Positions 5,178 to 5,922 of a DNA stretch of 5,922 bases are shown here, piece after piece; position 1 is the first letter of the stretch; each line of letters begins with the position of its first letter. This DNA is from an uncultured Lachnospiraceae bacterium (GTDB taxonomy: Bacteria > Bacillota > Clostridia > Lachnospirales > Lachnospiraceae), in assembly GCA_902783305.1 (NCBI GenBank), contig CACZQU010000482.1:1-5922 (forward strand), in the 5' to 3' direction. The position numbers and the translations under genes were made by a program. The notes under the pieces were generated by a model that saw only the letters and a program-made list of their open reading frames with translations, did no database searches and was not told the DNA's origin.

Positions 5178-5468
5178 TTAGGCCTGGCTTTGTATTGGGA
5201 GCGAGACCAGGATTTTTTCTATTTCCATATCCAGGGAGTCACTGTTTCTCGAATGAATCTGATAGAACAGCAAAACAGAGTGGATGCAGAGCAATGTTCG
5301 CTGTCTTGCCTTAAATCCATATTTATATTTTATCACATTCAGGGCGAGAGAGTACTTGCTGATGAAGTATTGGAAGGCTTGTAAAAGATCATTTTCGGTG
5401 GAGATGACCTCTGGAAGGAGAATGTTGTTCATTTCCTCAAAATCGGTTAGTGAAAGGGGATCCTGCAT
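5178..5468 (-). CDS. Unknown 96-residue protein between the RecA tail and SRAP gene
   Basis: I do not recognise a family. I start it at ATG 5468, where GAGGTG (5480-5475) sits 6 bases upstream; a GTG three codons earlier at 5477 lies inside that binding site. Residues 1-40 are acidic and helical (MQDPLSLTDFEEMNNILLPE, then VISTENDLLQAFQYFI). Residues 41-75 are basic and aromatic (SLALNVIKYKYGFKARQRT, then LLCIHSVLLFYQ). The end, DMEIEKILVSLPIQSQA, looks like a final helix. No clear membrane span, signal peptide or metal site is visible. It begins 15 bases after the RecA-tail stop and ends 40 bases before the SRAP start, so the three probably share a transcript. A role with SRAP in DNA-damage tolerance is suggested only by position. 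Confidence 0.55.
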   Translation of the reverse strand: MQDPLSLTDFEEMNNILLPEVISTENDLLQAFQYFISKYSLALNVIKYKYGFKARQRTLLCIHSVLLFYQIHSRNSDSLDMEIEKILVSLPIQSQA

Positions 5469-5483
5469 TGTATTCACCTCGTT

Positions 5484-5723
5484 TCATATGATCAGCGGTA
5501 TGTAAACCGCCATCTCATCATCTGCAACAGCCATCATTTTTTCAATGCTGTCTTCGTCTGGTTTGGAAATCACATTTTCATTATTGGCGGTATCATCAGC
5601 CTTGACCAGTCTATATTTTTCCCGTACCTTCGCTTCAATATCTGTACAGATATCCGGATGCTGCTGTAAGAACGTTTTTGTATTCTCCGTTCGCCGGCCG
5701 ATCATAATGCTCTGTCCGTCCAT
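5484..5723 (-). pseudogene. recA: Detached C-terminal tail of RecA
   Basis: The minus-strand frame reads IGRRTENTKTFLQQHPDICT, then DIEAKVREKYRLV, then an acidic tail rich in D and E, ending YIPLII and a TGA at 5486-5484. This matches the RecA C-terminal domain: the usual IGQGREN (here IGRRTEN, same length), the helix KxxLxxxP, then EIEAKVRE and a variable acidic tail. The RecA core, with Walker A, Walker B and the DNA-binding loops, should precede it but does not; upstream codons (MDGQSIM and earlier) do not resemble the core. The ATG at 5723 has no good ribosome binding site. So about 75 residues of a roughly 350-residue recombinase remain, and recombinase activity is impossible. It could survive as a small DNA-binding peptide, but a remnant is more likely. 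It sits directly upstream of the 96-residue protein and SRAP. Confidence 0.7.
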
Positions 5724-5908
5724 ATGATCATCGGTGCTGTATCCGATGGGCTCATATTCACCAGGACTTCTTCAAAAACCCTTCCCGGAAAAAATGTGCC
5801 GAAAAGGTAATAAAGGTCAGGCAGGGGCTCCATGAAATACGAATATAGGGGCAGGACCCGGGGAGCGCGAAGCGCGGAACAATCCGTAGGAGTCATTTTG
5901 CACTGCAA
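5702..5908 (-). other. Unrecognised open frame upstream of the RecA tail
   Basis: A 68-codon minus-strand frame opening MQCKMTPTDCSALRAPRVLP. Its second half, LPDLYYLFGTFFPGRVFEEV then LVNMSPSDTAPMIIWTDRAL, has a plausible protein-like pattern, while the first 20 residues pass through a GC-rich hairpin (5865-5875) and look less like protein. It overlaps the start of the RecA-tail frame in another phase. No ribosome binding site is visible before the ATG. It may be another truncated gene whose end was joined to the RecA tail. Confidence 0.25.
5865..5875. repeat. Short GC-rich inverted repeat
   Basis: GCGC-GAA-GCGC lies within a locally GC-rich stretch (about 5855-5880) that stands out from its surroundings. 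It could be part of a dispersed intergenic repeat or a transcription pause hairpin. A second small inverted repeat, CAATCA-N5-TGATTG, occupies 5906-5922 and is cut by the window edge. Confidence 0.3.
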
Positions 5909-5922
5909 TCACTTATTGATTG

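Noticed and set aside
5138..5300. LexA box upstream of the SRAP gene
   Set aside because: No sequence close to the Gram-positive CGAAC-N4-GTTCG pattern was found, so SOS control cannot be claimed from this window.
1..5922. CRISPR array, tRNA or rRNA genes, insertion sequence
   Set aside because: No regularly spaced direct repeats, no cloverleaf or rRNA-like segments, and no transposase or paired terminal inverted repeats were seen.

Overview
The window looks like a piece of a low-to-mid GC Firmicutes chromosome or accessory region, most likely a gut clostridium of the Lachnospiraceae type. That inference rests on strong AGGAGG-type ribosome binding sites, lysine/glutamate-rich proteins, and the kinds of families present: HxlR regulator, LOG-family protein, SCP-2 domain protein, SRAP protein and a small two-helix membrane protein. 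No rRNA, tRNA, CRISPR array, transposase, integrase or phage structural gene was seen.

Layout. (1) 24-712: a small membrane protein (minus strand) is divergent from an HxlR-family winged-helix regulator (plus strand). The shared promoter region holds a perfect ACTATA-N5-TATAGT palindrome over the regulator's -10 and just before its ribosome binding site. (2) 712-1120: two gene fragments. The C-terminal half of a LOG-family protein, which has lost its 5' part, overlaps by 17 bases the N-terminal third of a NUDIX hydrolase, which has lost everything from the Nudix box on. (3) 1117-2559: a 480-residue secreted protein built of four fibronectin-III-like beta-sandwich modules, visibly more AT-rich than its neighbours. 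(4) 2560-2987: no intact gene, but a recognisable 49-codon tail of a lost coding region. (5) 2988-4011: a two-gene overlapping unit, a two-helix membrane protein followed by a DEDDh 3'-5' exonuclease that carries an extra N-terminal module. (6) 4021-4507: the C-terminal half of an SCP-2 sterol-carrier-like domain, an unlabelled open stretch in the same frame, and AT-rich sequence. (7) 4496-5908, minus strand: an intact SRAP (YedK/HMCES-type) abasic-site crosslinking protein whose stop codon sits inside a perfect hairpin, preceded by a 96-residue unknown protein, a RecA C-terminal tail cut off from its ATPase core, and an unrecognised open frame.

How it fits together. Intact genes alternate with fragments of conserved families, each cut at a sharp point. 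The window therefore reads as a deletion- or recombination-scarred region (or, less likely, an assembly chimera) rather than one coherent pathway. The two parts with some functional logic are the exonuclease unit and the minus-strand RecA-tail/unknown/SRAP cluster, both DNA-repair-like. I see no convincing wholly new system. The best candidates for a second look are the module-plus-DEDDh exonuclease fusion, the RecA-tail/SRAP cluster and the multi-module secreted protein.
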